Source: Bugulina stolonifera
Taxonomy: Eukaryota > Bryozoa > Gymnolaemata > Cheilostomatida > Bugulidae
Assembly: GCA_935421135.1 (NCBI GenBank)
Contig: OW285196.1
Span: 14,381,001-14,445,000 of the forward strand
Direction of reading: 5' to 3'
Length of the DNA stretch: 64,000 nucleotides
This document shows, one piece after another, positions 1 through 11,488 of this stretch (positions are counted from its first letter, which is position 1; each line of letters begins with the position of its first letter). The translations under genes were made by a program, and so were the position numbers. Below the pieces are notes generated by a model that saw nothing but the letters and a program-made list of their open reading frames with translations, did not search any database and was not told where the DNA came from.

Positions 1-948
1 GATTTTAGTAACTATCATTTCTGCTACTACTATCATAGTTGATAAATAACACATATGCACTGTGATTCTAGATCCAACCTGTAAGGATGAATGTACTGTT
101 GACTGTCGCTCTGCTGATCAGTTTGTTGGGACTGTTGGGAACCAGTTTAGCTTTGGACGTAGAACTGAGTGGTAAGTAAATGGCATGTACTTCCAAGTCA
201 TAGATCTCCTTTGAGCTTATCATCAGATTCTTTATGTTATATTCGTTTTTGTAAGTTAGAATTTGCATTAGGACTACCCTCTGTACCGGTTCTGTAACAG
301 ATTGCCTGTTTCTCTGAATTTATACAAGTGACTGTTGTCATATTTCATAATGAACTCTTATGTTGTGGTGGCCCTGGATAGAGACAAAGCCGGAAAATTA
401 TGATGATGAATGTGCTCTGATAATGGACAATTTTACTTTTTTATTTGACCTAAAACTATACGATAATTATTTTTATTCTTATACAGATCGATGGTAAATA
501 GTTTACATGTATGTGTGTTAATTTATATTTCACAGGCTGCTATAAAGATTGTGTTAAAGCAGGCAAGAAGGCATGTTTCTTAAACGCTGGCAGGAAGTCA
601 TGCGTCAGGGGTGTTAAGAAGTCATGCAAGAAGACGTGTTCTTAAATTATGCTTACTGTGGTTATGATCATGATTACATACAATGTATTTGGTGATTTCT
701 GAATAAAATCTGAGTCAAAGCTAAAATATTATTTTGTCGATGCTAAGCGAGATGCATGTATCTGTGGTTGATTTATACTTCAATCAACTTGTATGTGTTC
801 AATTATATAATGTAAATTCAGTTATTCACATAAATATAGGACAGTAACTGGTTTATATGAAACATAAAAGGTGATTTTACTAATTTGTGATAATCTCAAT
901 GACTCTGCTAAGTGGAAGTGCCATAAACTGGAAGACTGTCTACTCTAC
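1..948. repeat. Left arm of ~950-bp inverted duplication
   Basis: This arm is the reverse complement, with scattered differences and small indels, of about 1952-2950. Matching landmarks include the signal exon, the mature exon, the AATAAA region and the motif around 895-948 (tctcaatgactctgctaag against its complement at 1980-2005). It carries one complete hairpin-peptide gene and reaches the left edge of the window, so the true arm may be longer. A spacer of about 1 kb (949-1951) separates the arms. The two genes converge, 3' end to 3' end. Confidence 0.9.
87..645 (+). CDS. Secreted Lys-rich six-cysteine hairpin peptide (copy 1)
   Basis: Two coding exons, 87-171 and 536-645, joined by a phase-1 GT-AG intron. 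The acceptor ttctag at 71-76 just 5' of the ATG suggests a further non-coding exon upstream. Exon 1 encodes a typical signal peptide (MNVLLTVALLIS..., then a short acidic stretch DVELSG). Exon 2 encodes a mature domain of about 36 residues that is rich in Lys and has six cysteines spaced C-x3-C-x7-C-x8-C-x7-C-x3-C, followed by a single Ser and the stop. The spacing is mirror-symmetric, so nested disulphides (C1-C6, C2-C5, C3-C4) stapling two antiparallel helices are the natural model; this is an inference. An AATAAA signal lies at about 701. The function is unknown; a cationic antimicrobial or venom-like peptide is plausible. Confidence 0.82.
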
Positions 949-1951
949 TACAAATAACTCCAACTGACAACATTGTTGAAACTTGAGAATTTCTTGCATA
1001 GTTACGTTGTTTGGTCTCATTATACGTCTCTGTAGGGTGGGAAACCCACGGGCAAACACCAAATTTATTTCTCAATTTTGGGTCCGTTTCCAAAGCCTAG
1101 TATTGTGTAAATATGTGTTCAATAAAAAACCTTGTGATCCTATTAGAAAGAGTTGGTGCTCAGCTTTATAGCGATACATAATTTGCATGGTCTCAAAGAA
1201 TTATGTAATGTCTAATGTGTGTTCAAAATACATCCATTTATATTCGATAGCTAGGGTTATAAGGGTGGGGTGGGGGGGGGGGTTAATACTTTTTAACATG
1301 ACTTTATAGTCATGTAGATCATACTTTTAGACTCTTAGACTGAGAAGCACAATCTAGTGGTAATCCTGATCTCCAATAGACTGTGGCTGTCAGATCGGGA
1401 TGATACTTTTATTTGTACAATGCAGTTCATGTACATGGAGAGCAGAGAGCGTATTACAATAAAGGTGGACAACTCCAAATTTAGAACAGACCTGCTAGTT
1501 GAAATTTTCTATCTATACGTGACAGATTGTATCTCGTGTGCATCAATTTAGTAATAGAGAGTGTTCAAATCAGAAAATACATGGTTGCAATAATAAAACC
1601 TCTCTCACGTCTTAGTGTCCCACCTTCAGTAAAAATATCATTCGCTTGATGTGTTATAGTGCCCTGGTGTTTTGAGTGTTTTTGATGAATTGCAACAGAA
1701 ATATTTATGCTATTAAAATATGACATACATGTAGGTAATCAAAATGCAGCACCAACCAGTATTTGCATGTAATTAGAGAATTCCTTCTAGTAACGCACGT
1801 AGAAAATCAAAAACTTGTAAAGCATAACATTATGTTTATCTGGGGCTCACACTACAAGTTACCTATTCTATAATCTATCAAGTTACCAGAGTTTGATTTA
1901 CATGTATATAAAACCATCAACAGCCAGTATTGTTGTTTCAGTGTAACGTAT
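949..1951. other. Spacer between inverted arms, no gene seen
   Basis: This is AT-rich DNA with a short poly-G run near 1265-1282. I see no conserved ORF, splice-bounded exon or repeat array in it. Small ORFs are present, but none has features of a real gene. Confidence 0.6.
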
Positions 1952-2950
1952 TAGAGTAGACAGTCTTCCAATTTATGGCATTTCCACTTAACAGAGTCAT
2001 TGAGATATCACAAGTTAGTAAAACCACCTTTTATGTTTCATATAAACCAGTTACTGTCTTATATTTGTGTGAATAACTGAATTTACATTATATAACCGAA
2101 AACATGCGAGTTGATGAAGTATAAATCAACCACAGGTGAATGCATCTCGCTTAGCATCGACAAAATAATATTTTAGCTTTGACTCAGATTTTATTCAGAA
2201 ATCACCAAATACAATGTACGTAATCATGATCATAACCACAGTAAGCATAATTTAAGAACAGGTCTTCTTGCATGACTTCTTAACACCCTTGACGCATGAC
2301 TTCCTGCCAGCATTTAAGAAACAGCCCTTCTTGCCTACTTTAACACAATCTTTATAGCAGCCTGTGAAATATAAATTTACACACAAACATGTATAACTAT
2401 TTACTATCGATCTGTGTAAGAATAAAAATGATTATTGTATAGTTTTAGGTCAAATAAAAAAGTAAAACTGTCCACTATAAGAGCACATTCATCATCATAA
2501 TTTTTCGGCTTTGTCTCTATCCAAGGTCACCACAACATAAGAATTTATTATGAAATAATGACAACAGTCACTTGTATGAATTCGGTGAAACAGGCAATCT
2601 GTTACAGAACCGGTACAGAGGGTAGTCCTAATGCAAATTCTAACTTACAAAAACGAATATAACATAAAGAATCTGACGATAGGCTCAAAGGAGATCTATG
2701 ACTTGGAAGTACATGTACATGCCATTTACTTACCACTCAGTTCTACATCCAAAGCTAAACTGGTTCCTAACAGTCCCAACAAACTGATCAGCAGAGTGAC
2801 AGTCAACAGTACATTCATCCTTACAGGTTGGATCTAGAATCACAGTGTATTACAGCATTTATCTCTATAATATGTATGCCAAGATATCTGATATTTATCA
2901 ACTATGATACATTGTAGTAGTAGCAGAAATGATAGCTACTAAAATCATGT
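1952..2950. repeat. Right arm of ~950-bp inverted duplication
   Basis: Reverse-complement partner of 1-948, carrying the second gene copy on the minus strand. Differences are mostly single bases and short indels. The repeat has outlived its recent origin, and both mature-peptide reading frames are intact. Confidence 0.9.
2252..2818 (-). CDS. Secreted Lys-rich six-cysteine hairpin peptide (copy 2)
   Basis: Minus-strand paralogue of the gene at 87-645. The signal exon is 2818-2734 and the mature exon is 2361-2252, with a phase-1 intron. The signal peptide differs by Ala to Thr at residue 8. The mature peptide keeps all six cysteines in the same C-x3-C-x7-C-x8-C-x7-C-x3-C frame, with a few substitutions: Ala to Val, Ala to Gly and Arg to Lys. 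An acceptor-like tctag precedes the ATG, as in copy 1. The intact frame and mostly conservative changes suggest that both copies remain functional. I do not recognise a named family. Confidence 0.82.
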
Positions 2951-4330
2951 GTGTATTGAATACTGATTGGTGATATCTTTTCTATGATACAACATTTTTT
3001 TCTCGGAATATAGTATTAGACAATAGATGCCTACTGCATGTATTTGTATAAATATTGTCAAATCAGAGAATTGTTACATTGTGCACAGCAAGACAGAAGT
3101 GCTTACCTTTAGCTCTGATATTCAAAAGTATCTTGAAACTGGAGAAGCAATTGAATTGAGTTGGAAGAAAACATTCAAGCTCTTTTATACCTGCAATTTT
3201 GAACTTGATCAATCAACCAGCCAATCAGATCATGTCTTTAATCATATGGCGCTAGATATATTTAGGTACCAAACCTGCAACTTTGTGTATTTTTAGACTC
3301 AAGTTTTACACCTAACACCTTTCAGCGTATGCCCTTCCACAGCCAGCCAGACTCTCATGTATTATAATATTCCAATGAACTCAGATACATTGATAAGGGA
3401 TCGTGCACGCTAATTTCTAGATAAAATAGGACAGTGCTGTAGGGAAAAATTTGACTCGATAATTTGTTTAGAAACATAAAATGTTGCCTAGCCTTGTGAC
3501 TCAAGTTTAAAACAGCTATGCACTAAAATAATCATTACCTCTTTAGTAGAATTTAACTGATAATCTTGCCTGACTTTCTTTTCTTGGCTATAGGTTTTAT
3601 TGGTGTGTCACTACTTGTAGTCCAGTATGCCACAGTAATAGTCTTGTGCCTTAGATTTCTTGTTTTCACATCAATTACCACTACATTTCCCTCCAGTATA
3701 TTAAAGGTTGTATGATTTAACTCAAACTCACTTCCTTCACTTTATCTCCATGCTAATGATTGGTATTCAACCCCATTTTACAATAGAGATTCGAGACATT
3801 AGCATTGAGATAAAGTTGAGAAAGTTTGGGCAAGCTATCAGACACAATGGTGATGAGTTGTGGAATATGCTGGGTTTACAGGAGAACGACATGGACAATT
3901 GACAATTTGGATAAAGCTTCTCTGATTTTCTTCCCTAACAAATTAAGTTGATGAGGAAAAGTTTAGTTCATAAAAGGAAAGCCTTTAATAAAATCTAGCA
4001 GCATAACGATGTTGATTTGCTTCTCAACTCTAAAGCAATTCTCAGAAAAACCTTCAAGGTCTGTTTTCTTCTCTATTGCAGTATCCATAGTCATTTTATT
4101 ACTTTCTCATCAGAGCCACTAATCTAATTTTATTGTATTATTTGACATCCGCTGCCCGCTGGGTGACACACCATTCTTGTCAAATATTCGACTAAAAATA
4201 ATATAGGTGGGGAGTAGCTTGCATTCTGCTGGTAGCTGATGTTATATATAACTCCGCTTTACATAGTTACATTATAGGCTATTTGAATCATACATCCTGT
4301 CCAATAAATATATTTCATCACAGAGATATT
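2830..4330. repeat. 5'-flank duplication, copy A
   Basis: This stretch upstream of the minus-strand gene at 2252-2818 is collinear, with many indels, with 7320-8760 upstream of the minus-strand gene at 6744-7312. Shared landmarks are the segments ending in tttttagactcaagttt / tttttaggctccagttt, the ctagcagcat motif, and the stretch around the Gly-rich 'cccgctgggt / cccactgggt' block. A TATA-like tract on the minus strand lies at about 4240-4255. No intact ORF of note remains in this copy. Confidence 0.7.
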
Positions 4331-6740
4331 TCATTGTAAATGGCTAGTTTGAATATCTGATGAACTAATGAGCATAATATCACCACTTAAGGAGCAAGCA
4401 CCAACTGAAATAAAATTTTAAGCCCTGAGGGTGCCACACCCACTTTTTAAAACTCTGAAACAAATCTGGTTTGTAATGTGGAATAAAATAAAAGTATCAT
4501 GGAAGGTTGGGGCTCCCCTAGTTCTGTAAACAGAAGCCTGTATTGGAAGGGCGCTGCCTACATGCTGTGTGATGTGAGACGCTATGTAGCTTGAGCTCTT
4601 TAATTATAGTCATGTGTAGGGGAGTTCTTAGGAGCCCCATACTTCCAATACAATCCCAAAGCTATGAGCTTTCTGTACTCATTTGGAAAACTTAATTGCA
4701 TGATTTATGTAATCTTATGTTTATTTTAGCGGTATGACTAGCCATTGAATAGTACAGTATAATCAGTGATTAGTAGAATACACACAGACACCTGGGAATG
4801 AGAAGACTGATACAGCAAAGTCCTTTAGTGTCTGAGGAAAGTTAATTGAGGCTATGAGTTGTAGGTCTAGCTAACATTCATGTGGGCATTCTTGTTAACA
4901 CAGCTAAAGCTAAGTTAATAGGATATTCTACACATTGTGGGGAGCACGACTCATCGTATCATGACAGCATAAATATTTTATTAGGGTTCACTTTGTACAC
5001 TATGTCTGTGCAAATTTCCATTCTAGGCGCATTGAGACAAGCTTTCATTATGCTGGCTCACAATAGTGCTACATTATATAACTTCCGCACCAGATTGTTT
5101 ATTCAATACATTCGGAATGGTTCATCTCAATGTTTCCAGTTACACATTGTACATGTACGAGGCAGGCTGTAGGCTTAATCTCCTAGAAATTTCAGCTAGT
5201 TTGATGCCCTCCTTCATTAAAAGTTTTATAAGAACTTTTTGTCCTGTAAAAATTCTGGTCTCAAAAATTATTTTCTACTGTAATCTCAAAGTAGAACTTT
5301 CGGGAGAGAACAGTTACCAAAATTGGCAAATTTCATAAGTCTCTAACAAATACTTACCGAGATAATAATAAAATTCCTGGTTTGATTCAAACACCCCTCT
5401 ATATAACATGCTATCAAATGCCTAAAATACTATCATGGCTACATGCTGTACTAGTAAATTATTAAAATTACAAAACATTTAGAATGGTAACTGTTCTTGC
5501 ATGCGCCTCTATTCATTCAAATACATATATCTCAACTCACAGTCTGCTACTGAAACAGAAGGTTTACACGTTAATAGTCATAACACTGCTACAATATTAT
5601 TTTCAACTTTTGACACGAGTTGGCACATGGCTGACAGGTTATTTCTGTGACCAACATAGACTAAATTTGGAGATTTACCAATCATAATTGACCACTCCAA
5701 AAATTCCACAATAAAGTCTAATTTATCACCTCAGTATTCTGGATGGGATAGCTATTACTTATAATTATTGTAGCCATTCGGCCAGCTACCAGCTGATACG
5801 TTTATAGCAAGTTATATAGATTTAGTGATTTTGTATATTACCAAAAGAGCTGAAGTATAATTATAATTTTTCGCAGGAGTCGTTGACACATAGCTGACAC
5901 TTTATTTCTGTAATAATATTGACATGGTGGAGCGATTATAGACCTTAACTAATATCTGGCAGTTTGCATAATTTCTTTTCGTATCAGACTTCCTTTGCAA
6001 TCTCAGTATATCAAACACCAATTTGCTCATATGAAGCAAGCAGAAGGCAGTTAGCTAACTACATGCACTGCTTCCATTGCAGCCTTGTATGTGTACCGTC
6101 AATTCCACCGTCAGTGCCTGTCACTGAGTGATGCTGTATGGTGATTTTAACCCAATTTTTGTTTTTATTTTTTTCATTAGCTGCTAAAAAGTTCAATATT
6201 GAGATAGAAATACATGTGCTTAAAATTAGAAGAAAACACTTTTTATTATTGGCTGTTCTAATGCACATGTATCTGTAGAACTTGTATTCACGTTCTCTTC
6301 AGCTTATTTGAAACCGTTAGTAGTGCCGGTGAATTAGTTTACGATAAAAGTAGTACGCTAAAGGCACCCGTACATGTACACATGCGTGTGTATGTACATG
6401 CTGTATTACGTACATGTACGCATACATGTGTATGTACATGATGTATTATGTTAATTTGTCTCCAGATATTTGTGTAACTGTTCACAAAACTAACAAACAG
6501 AATGCATTCAGAGGACTCCATGATCTACTATATTATCACATAATTGTATAATTATTAGAAGTACTGTTTTAGCACGAAGTCATCTGAAAGAAGAAAGGCT
6601 AAATGTATTTCATGTTCAGTGGATTGGGCTAAAGAAGATTGTCAAACTTTGCTAGTAAGATATACTTTTACTTACTAAGGTATTAGTATTTGCATTATTA
6701 GTTAATTCCCCATAGCATTACACGTGGTGGCTTGAGCTGC
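4331..6740. other. Intergenic, no gene recognised
   Basis: AT-rich DNA with scattered short ORFs that lack splice context or cysteine patterns. There are acatgt-type palindromic tracts near 6370-6440. I see no RNA gene or mobile-element termini. Confidence 0.5.
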
Positions 6741-6743
6741 TTA

Positions 6744-7312
6744 TCAGCTCCTACCAGCTCTTTTGACATTCCTCAAACACTTCTTGGAATAGATTGGTGG
6801 ACACAGCCTTCTTCCCACGCTAACACAATATTTGTAGCAGCCTGTAGAAAATAACAATGAGTATTTGTTATGAAAGTGTTCTACTTAAAAATAAACATAT
6901 TATATGTTATATGTTATATGCATGTAATATCTGGTCAAATAGCAAAATACTATTCTATTGCTACATTTTTAGGATGAACTTTACATCTGTAATAATATAT
7001 GCAAGTATAAATACACAGAGACCGAGAATTTATTATAACATTTTTACTACGTAAGTCTATTCTTAATACAGATACGTTAAGTGCACAACGTACATGTAGC
7101 TTACCACAACATCCCAACCTAGGAATCTGATGGCAAACTCAAACCAGATAGAAGTTCACCTAAACCTATTGTATGTGCGAACAACTGCTTGTCCACTCAT
7201 AAACTAAAGATCAGACTGTATTAACTGTATGTTACTCACCATCTAAGGCTGAACTGGTCCCCAACAGCTCTAGCACACTGATCAGTAGAGTGACAGCCAA
7301 CAGTACATTCAT
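6744..7312 (-). pseudogene. Truncated paralogue of the Lys-rich hairpin peptide
   Basis: The signal exon is 7312-7240 (start MNVLLAVTLLIS, close to the 87-645 and 2252-2818 signals) and the second exon is 6841-6744, with a phase-1 intron. The mature part begins with the same G-C-Y-K-x-C block and then follows C-x3-C-x7-C-x7-C. Where the fifth cysteine should come there is Gly, and the frame stops at TGA three codons later. The last two of six cysteines, which would staple the outer turn, are therefore missing. It could be a decaying copy or a shortened four-Cys version; the truncation makes decay more likely. Splice sites and signal peptide look intact. Confidence 0.65.
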
Positions 7313-7319
7313 CCTTACA

Positions 7320-8760
7320 GGTTAGATCTAAAAATATGACAGCAATATAGCTGATTCCTCGCTACATGTATTTGAGTTTATCAACTGTGATAGTGATAGC
7401 GAAAATAATATCTACTAAATATCATAGTGTTTAACAAACTACAACTTTTGCAAATCTTTTGCTACAACAAGCGATTTTTTTCTAGAAATATAATTTTAGT
7501 AGACAGTGTTGTCTACTCAATGTAAATACATGTATATTCTAATGATTAGAATTGGTACTTTGTGTACAGCACAATGCAGTTATGCGTACTTGCCTTTTGC
7601 TCCGATATTCAAAATATTTTAAAAATTGGATAAGCAATTAAATTGAGTTGGAGGTAACCATTTAAGCTCTTTTAAACATGCCATTTTAAAGTCAACCAGT
7701 AAACCAGCCGATTAGATCATGTCTTTGATCACATGAAGCCAGATGCATTTAGATGCCAAACCTGCGGTTTTATGTATTTTTAGGCTCCAGTTTGACACAT
7801 GACATCTTTCAGCATGTGCCTTCCAGTGACCAGCAATGCCCTCATTTATGAAACATTATGATTTTGCCAGACTCTTAATACATAGTTCCCATGATGTCAG
7901 AGATACATTGATGGTTCTGATGTGTCCGCTACGACTTGGGACAGTATTCAAAAACATAAATGGTTTCCTAGATTACTAAATCAATTTTTGTAACACCAAT
8001 TCAAGGCAGCTATGCACTACAGCAATAACAATGTCTTAAGTAAAGCACAGCTGATAATCTCGTCTACATGTAAATATATTGTTGGTGTTAGGTTACATTG
8101 GTGCATTGCTGGTAGTGGGTACAGAATTCATCCTGTATAAAAGCCGTGTGATTTGAACGCAGCCTTAACTTACATTTGTTTCTCTCTATCTAGATGCTAA
8201 TGCTTTGTGCTAAATTGATTAATTGAAATGAACTACCACTTCATCATCTAGCAGCATTCAGGTAAATTAGCAAACAGAATTTTGAAACAGAGTTCTGAGA
8301 TATGATGTGTGTACAGTAAGGCAACGGGTTTAAAAATGATTCCAGCCTCTTCAACCTCCGTCCCTAGCACATTAGCTAATAGAAGGAAAACTTTCAGAGG
8401 CACCTTTGCTTTAATGGAGTCAAAACGCATAACGTCATTGAATTGCATCTCACTCCAAGGCTGAGTATCGGCCAAGCGTTCAACGCCTGTTTTCTTCACA
8501 GGTTCAGTCTCCATAATTATGCCATATCTTTCCTATCAGAGTCACAATTCTAATTTTAGCAATAATTATCTGCCCACTGGGTAAGACACTATTCCTGTTG
8601 AGCATTGGACAAAAGTGTTTGGCAGTCCATTCACTTCCTGTAGGTGGGAAGTAGTGTGAATTCTGCTGGTAGCTGATATTATATAATATCAGCTTTATAT
8701 AGTGTGGCTACATTATAATAAGCTGTTTGAGTCATACATCCTGTTTAATAATTAACACAA
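7320..8760. repeat. 5'-flank duplication, copy B
   Basis: Diverged copy of 2830-4330, lying in the same relation to its own gene. Together with the gene bodies this shows that the two minus-strand hairpin genes arose by duplication of a unit including at least 1.4 kb of upstream DNA. This copy contains an open 88-codon frame (8248-8514 -) that is mostly missing from copy A. Confidence 0.7.
8248..8514 (-). CDS. Unrecognised 88-residue ORF
   Basis: A continuous minus-strand frame of 88 codons starting with an ATG. It has ordinary protein-like composition, unlike most short ORFs here: an acidic/basic N-terminus, a hydrophobic stretch VPLKVFLLLANVLG near residue 40, and a Cys-Cys C-terminus. I do not recognise the family. 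The paralogous block at 3990-4090 keeps only pieces of it, so it may be a captured exon or retrocopied fragment that survives in one duplicate. No flanking splice pattern is obvious. It could also be a chance ORF. Confidence 0.3.
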   Translation of the reverse strand: METEPVKKTGVERLADTQPWSEMQFNDVMRFDSIKAKVPLKVFLLLANVLGTEVEEAGIIFKPVALLYTHHISELCFKILFANLPECC

Positions 8761-9770
8761 AAGTCATGTTGTATAATATATACAACTATATAAACTACGG
8801 ATCTTTAAACATTGGAGATGACTACACATACAATTGTGTTATATAAATGTGTAATTATATGCATTATTTGTGAATATTAGTCTCAATGATCCTAATTTTA
8901 TGATAGGGCTCTTCTAAGGGTATGCTACGCAGCTGCACAACTACTACGAAAATCGCAAATTTGAATAACTGAAACCATTGTTAGGTGCTACACAAAAGTT
9001 GCGTTTCTTTTGTAAATAAAAGAATTTGTCTATCCACTAGTTGTACTAAAAGCAAGTGTTATTTGCCCTTACAATGTTACATGTATGTAGCATCAGAAGA
9101 CAACTCCTAATATATCTGTATTTGCCATTTTCTGTGTACACTCCCATAGCTCTCAAGTGGTAGAAAGTGGAATAAAGCATTTCCCTGTTACTCCACTAGT
9201 CGATCATTGACATCCATCCTTCCAGAACACAAATAACATAATATGACATAATAATACAATAATACAATGTATATTATTAGTATAATATTAAGGAATCTAA
9301 ACAATTCTTTAATATTGACAGGTAATCGCATTGAATACCATTGGATTACCCTGCACTGATACCACCGAACATGATGCAGGCTAATTTGTATATTTCTATA
9401 ATTAGTGTCTTCTTAGTTGTTTAGACCGGCCTTGGTCACAAATCAAAATCCTTGTACATGCATATAACAGCTATTCCATACGGTTGACTCTAGGCATATC
9501 TACATTATATAATATTGGTCACTGGCGAAGCTTCCTTTAACTCATATTATTCCAGGATACAAGTTTAGTAATAAGAAATGAATACTCTAAACAGCTGCTA
9601 TTATATTTTGTAGATGTACAACTAACCACAGTCTAGTCAAATTAAGATTGATAGGACTAATAACATATCACTGTAAAAATATATTGTACGAAAATCACCA
9701 AAAGTACAAGCTAATGAGTATGTGTGATCTAATCAAGTACTAAATACTTCAGTTTATATTACATAGTACC
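8761..9770. other. Intergenic, no gene recognised
   Basis: Very AT-rich DNA with simple-sequence stretches (for example around 9240-9300). I see no gene, RNA or element terminus. Confidence 0.5.
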
Positions 9771-9778
9771 TTTACAAG

Positions 9779-9826
9779 CTGTTACAAAGGTGTCAAGAAA
9801 GCCAAAAAAACTTGGTGCTAATTTTT
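9779..9826 (+). pseudogene. Possible relic of a hairpin-peptide mature exon
   Basis: After an acceptor-like acaag, the DNA reads S-C-Y-K-G-V-K-K-A-K-K-T-W-C and then stop. This resembles the C-Y-K-x-C-x-K-A-G-K-K start of the gene at 87-645 with an internal deletion. No matching signal exon was found upstream on the same strand. The match is short and could be chance. Confidence 0.25.
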
Positions 9827-11000
9827 TGTGCATTTTAATAACAAATATTTTAACCTATACTGTCAATCACTATGTGACTCTCTTACCAGTGAAACCATAT
9901 TGTGGTTTGGGGTGGGGGGGGGACTTCTGTTATGAGATATTTGTTGACTTAAACCAATCAAAAAGCTGGTTAGCTTGTTGGGCAATAAATAGTAGTACTG
10001 GCCTAGAGCTATTCAAAAGAGTCTGCCAGTATAAGTGCTGATGAAGCCATCTGCAACTTTATTTCAAACAAAGACAGTCTATTTAATATGAGTAACCTAT
10101 TTCACCTTGTTATACAGCACATGGAGAGGTCATTGTTCAAAAAATTTTCTATTAGTCAAGAGTTTGTAAATTCCTTTTACACATTTGATAACATGATACT
10201 TGGCCATGTACCTGTATATTTCCTTGTCTTTGTATGTCAAACTTCAAGGAAGTGCAGCTAGCAAGGGGACGCCTTCCTTACATTTATGACAGGCTATAAA
10301 TACAACAAGAAGACAACTTTATAGCTTCTATTATTAATTCCCATGAGTGAATGGGAGAAGTGGGTGCCTATTGTCATTCAGGTCTCCAAAATACACATGG
10401 TAATGTACTTAGGTAATACAATATAACTGCATTGAAAAAAGAAATAAATGGTTAAAATTAGCTTAACCAGTTTCCAATTACATTTTCCCATTCATGCAAG
10501 AGAGGACAACTCAGAAACGCTACACAGACATTGGAATTTCATCTAAATGTACTTTAACAACTAGCTAGCAGATATGAATCGATGCGACCCTCAGCGATGC
10601 TGGAAAATACACTGAGATGAACAGTAATTCAAAGACTAGATTTCCATGATGATCTCTATTCTGATTGAAAGCATCTGAAACAGGTAAAAAAAATAAACAG
10701 AAAACTACATACTGTATATAGCAAAATAATCTCACTTTCGCCGTTATGGGTCATTATGGGAGTTTGAGTGGCACACCCTAGAGTTGATTGATACTGCGGC
10801 TAGAAACAGAAGTAAAAAAGAGTTATATTTAGAAATAAATGGCTAGGAAGTATTTCCTTAAAATGTCCAATTTTTAAATATGGGTATGACTATTTTCGTA
10901 AAATATGCATATTGCGGAATCTGCGTCTCTTCACCCCGTAGCACAATAAAGTGGTATTAAGGTCAATGAGTGTCACTATTCTAAAATATTTATGAGTTTG
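9827..11000. other. Intergenic, part duplicated downstream
   Basis: A poly-G run lies near 9912-9920. The segment around 10585-10690 (motif ctggaaaatacactgagatg) recurs at 13515-13605, upstream of the paralogous gene at 14214. It therefore marks the edge of a duplication unit of about 3 kb. No gene seen. Confidence 0.55.
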
Positions 11001-11006
11001 TGTACA

Positions 11007-11014
11007 TATATAAG
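11007..11014 (+). promoter_or_regulatory. TATA box for the 11489 gene
   Basis: TATATAAG is followed by a likely non-coding exon ending at 11096 with donor gtaaag. A matching acceptor (ttttag) lies just before the ATG at 11489. The paralogue at 14214 has the same arrangement. Confidence 0.6.
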
Positions 11015-11488
11015 TGTTTTGGTAAGCCTCTGCAATCATAACATTTCAGAGAAGCAGTCTGGAGAATACTTGAGGAATTAATCAAAACTTCGACTGGTAA
11101 AGTAACAATTATTGGTGCTCTTTTATTTAACTTTTTGTGTGTTTAATCAATGTAAGAAACTTGGTATAAGCTATCGTTTTATTGATGTCGAAAAAATCTC
11201 ACGTTAGCATTTGGTATGTATATTTTTTTCTGTTTATCCAATCAATTCTATGCAGTAATTCAAATTACACAATCGCATTCGATACGCCGTCAAACAGAGA
11301 GTTGCCTGTTGGTGGTTATTTGGTAACGAGGGAATTTTAATCATTTAAATTCATACTAATTTTCCATAATAATATTATTATGATCAGGATTGTGCAATTG
11401 CACTCCAAAAAAACATTCTTTGGAAATAAATATGATTGTAAAAATATTAGTATGCGTATATGTAGATGGTTTGATTTTAGAGAGGAAA

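Noticed and set aside
3027..3296. 89-codon ORF in the duplicated flank
   Set aside because: The frame is not kept in the paralogous block at 7500-7800, so it is probably chance.
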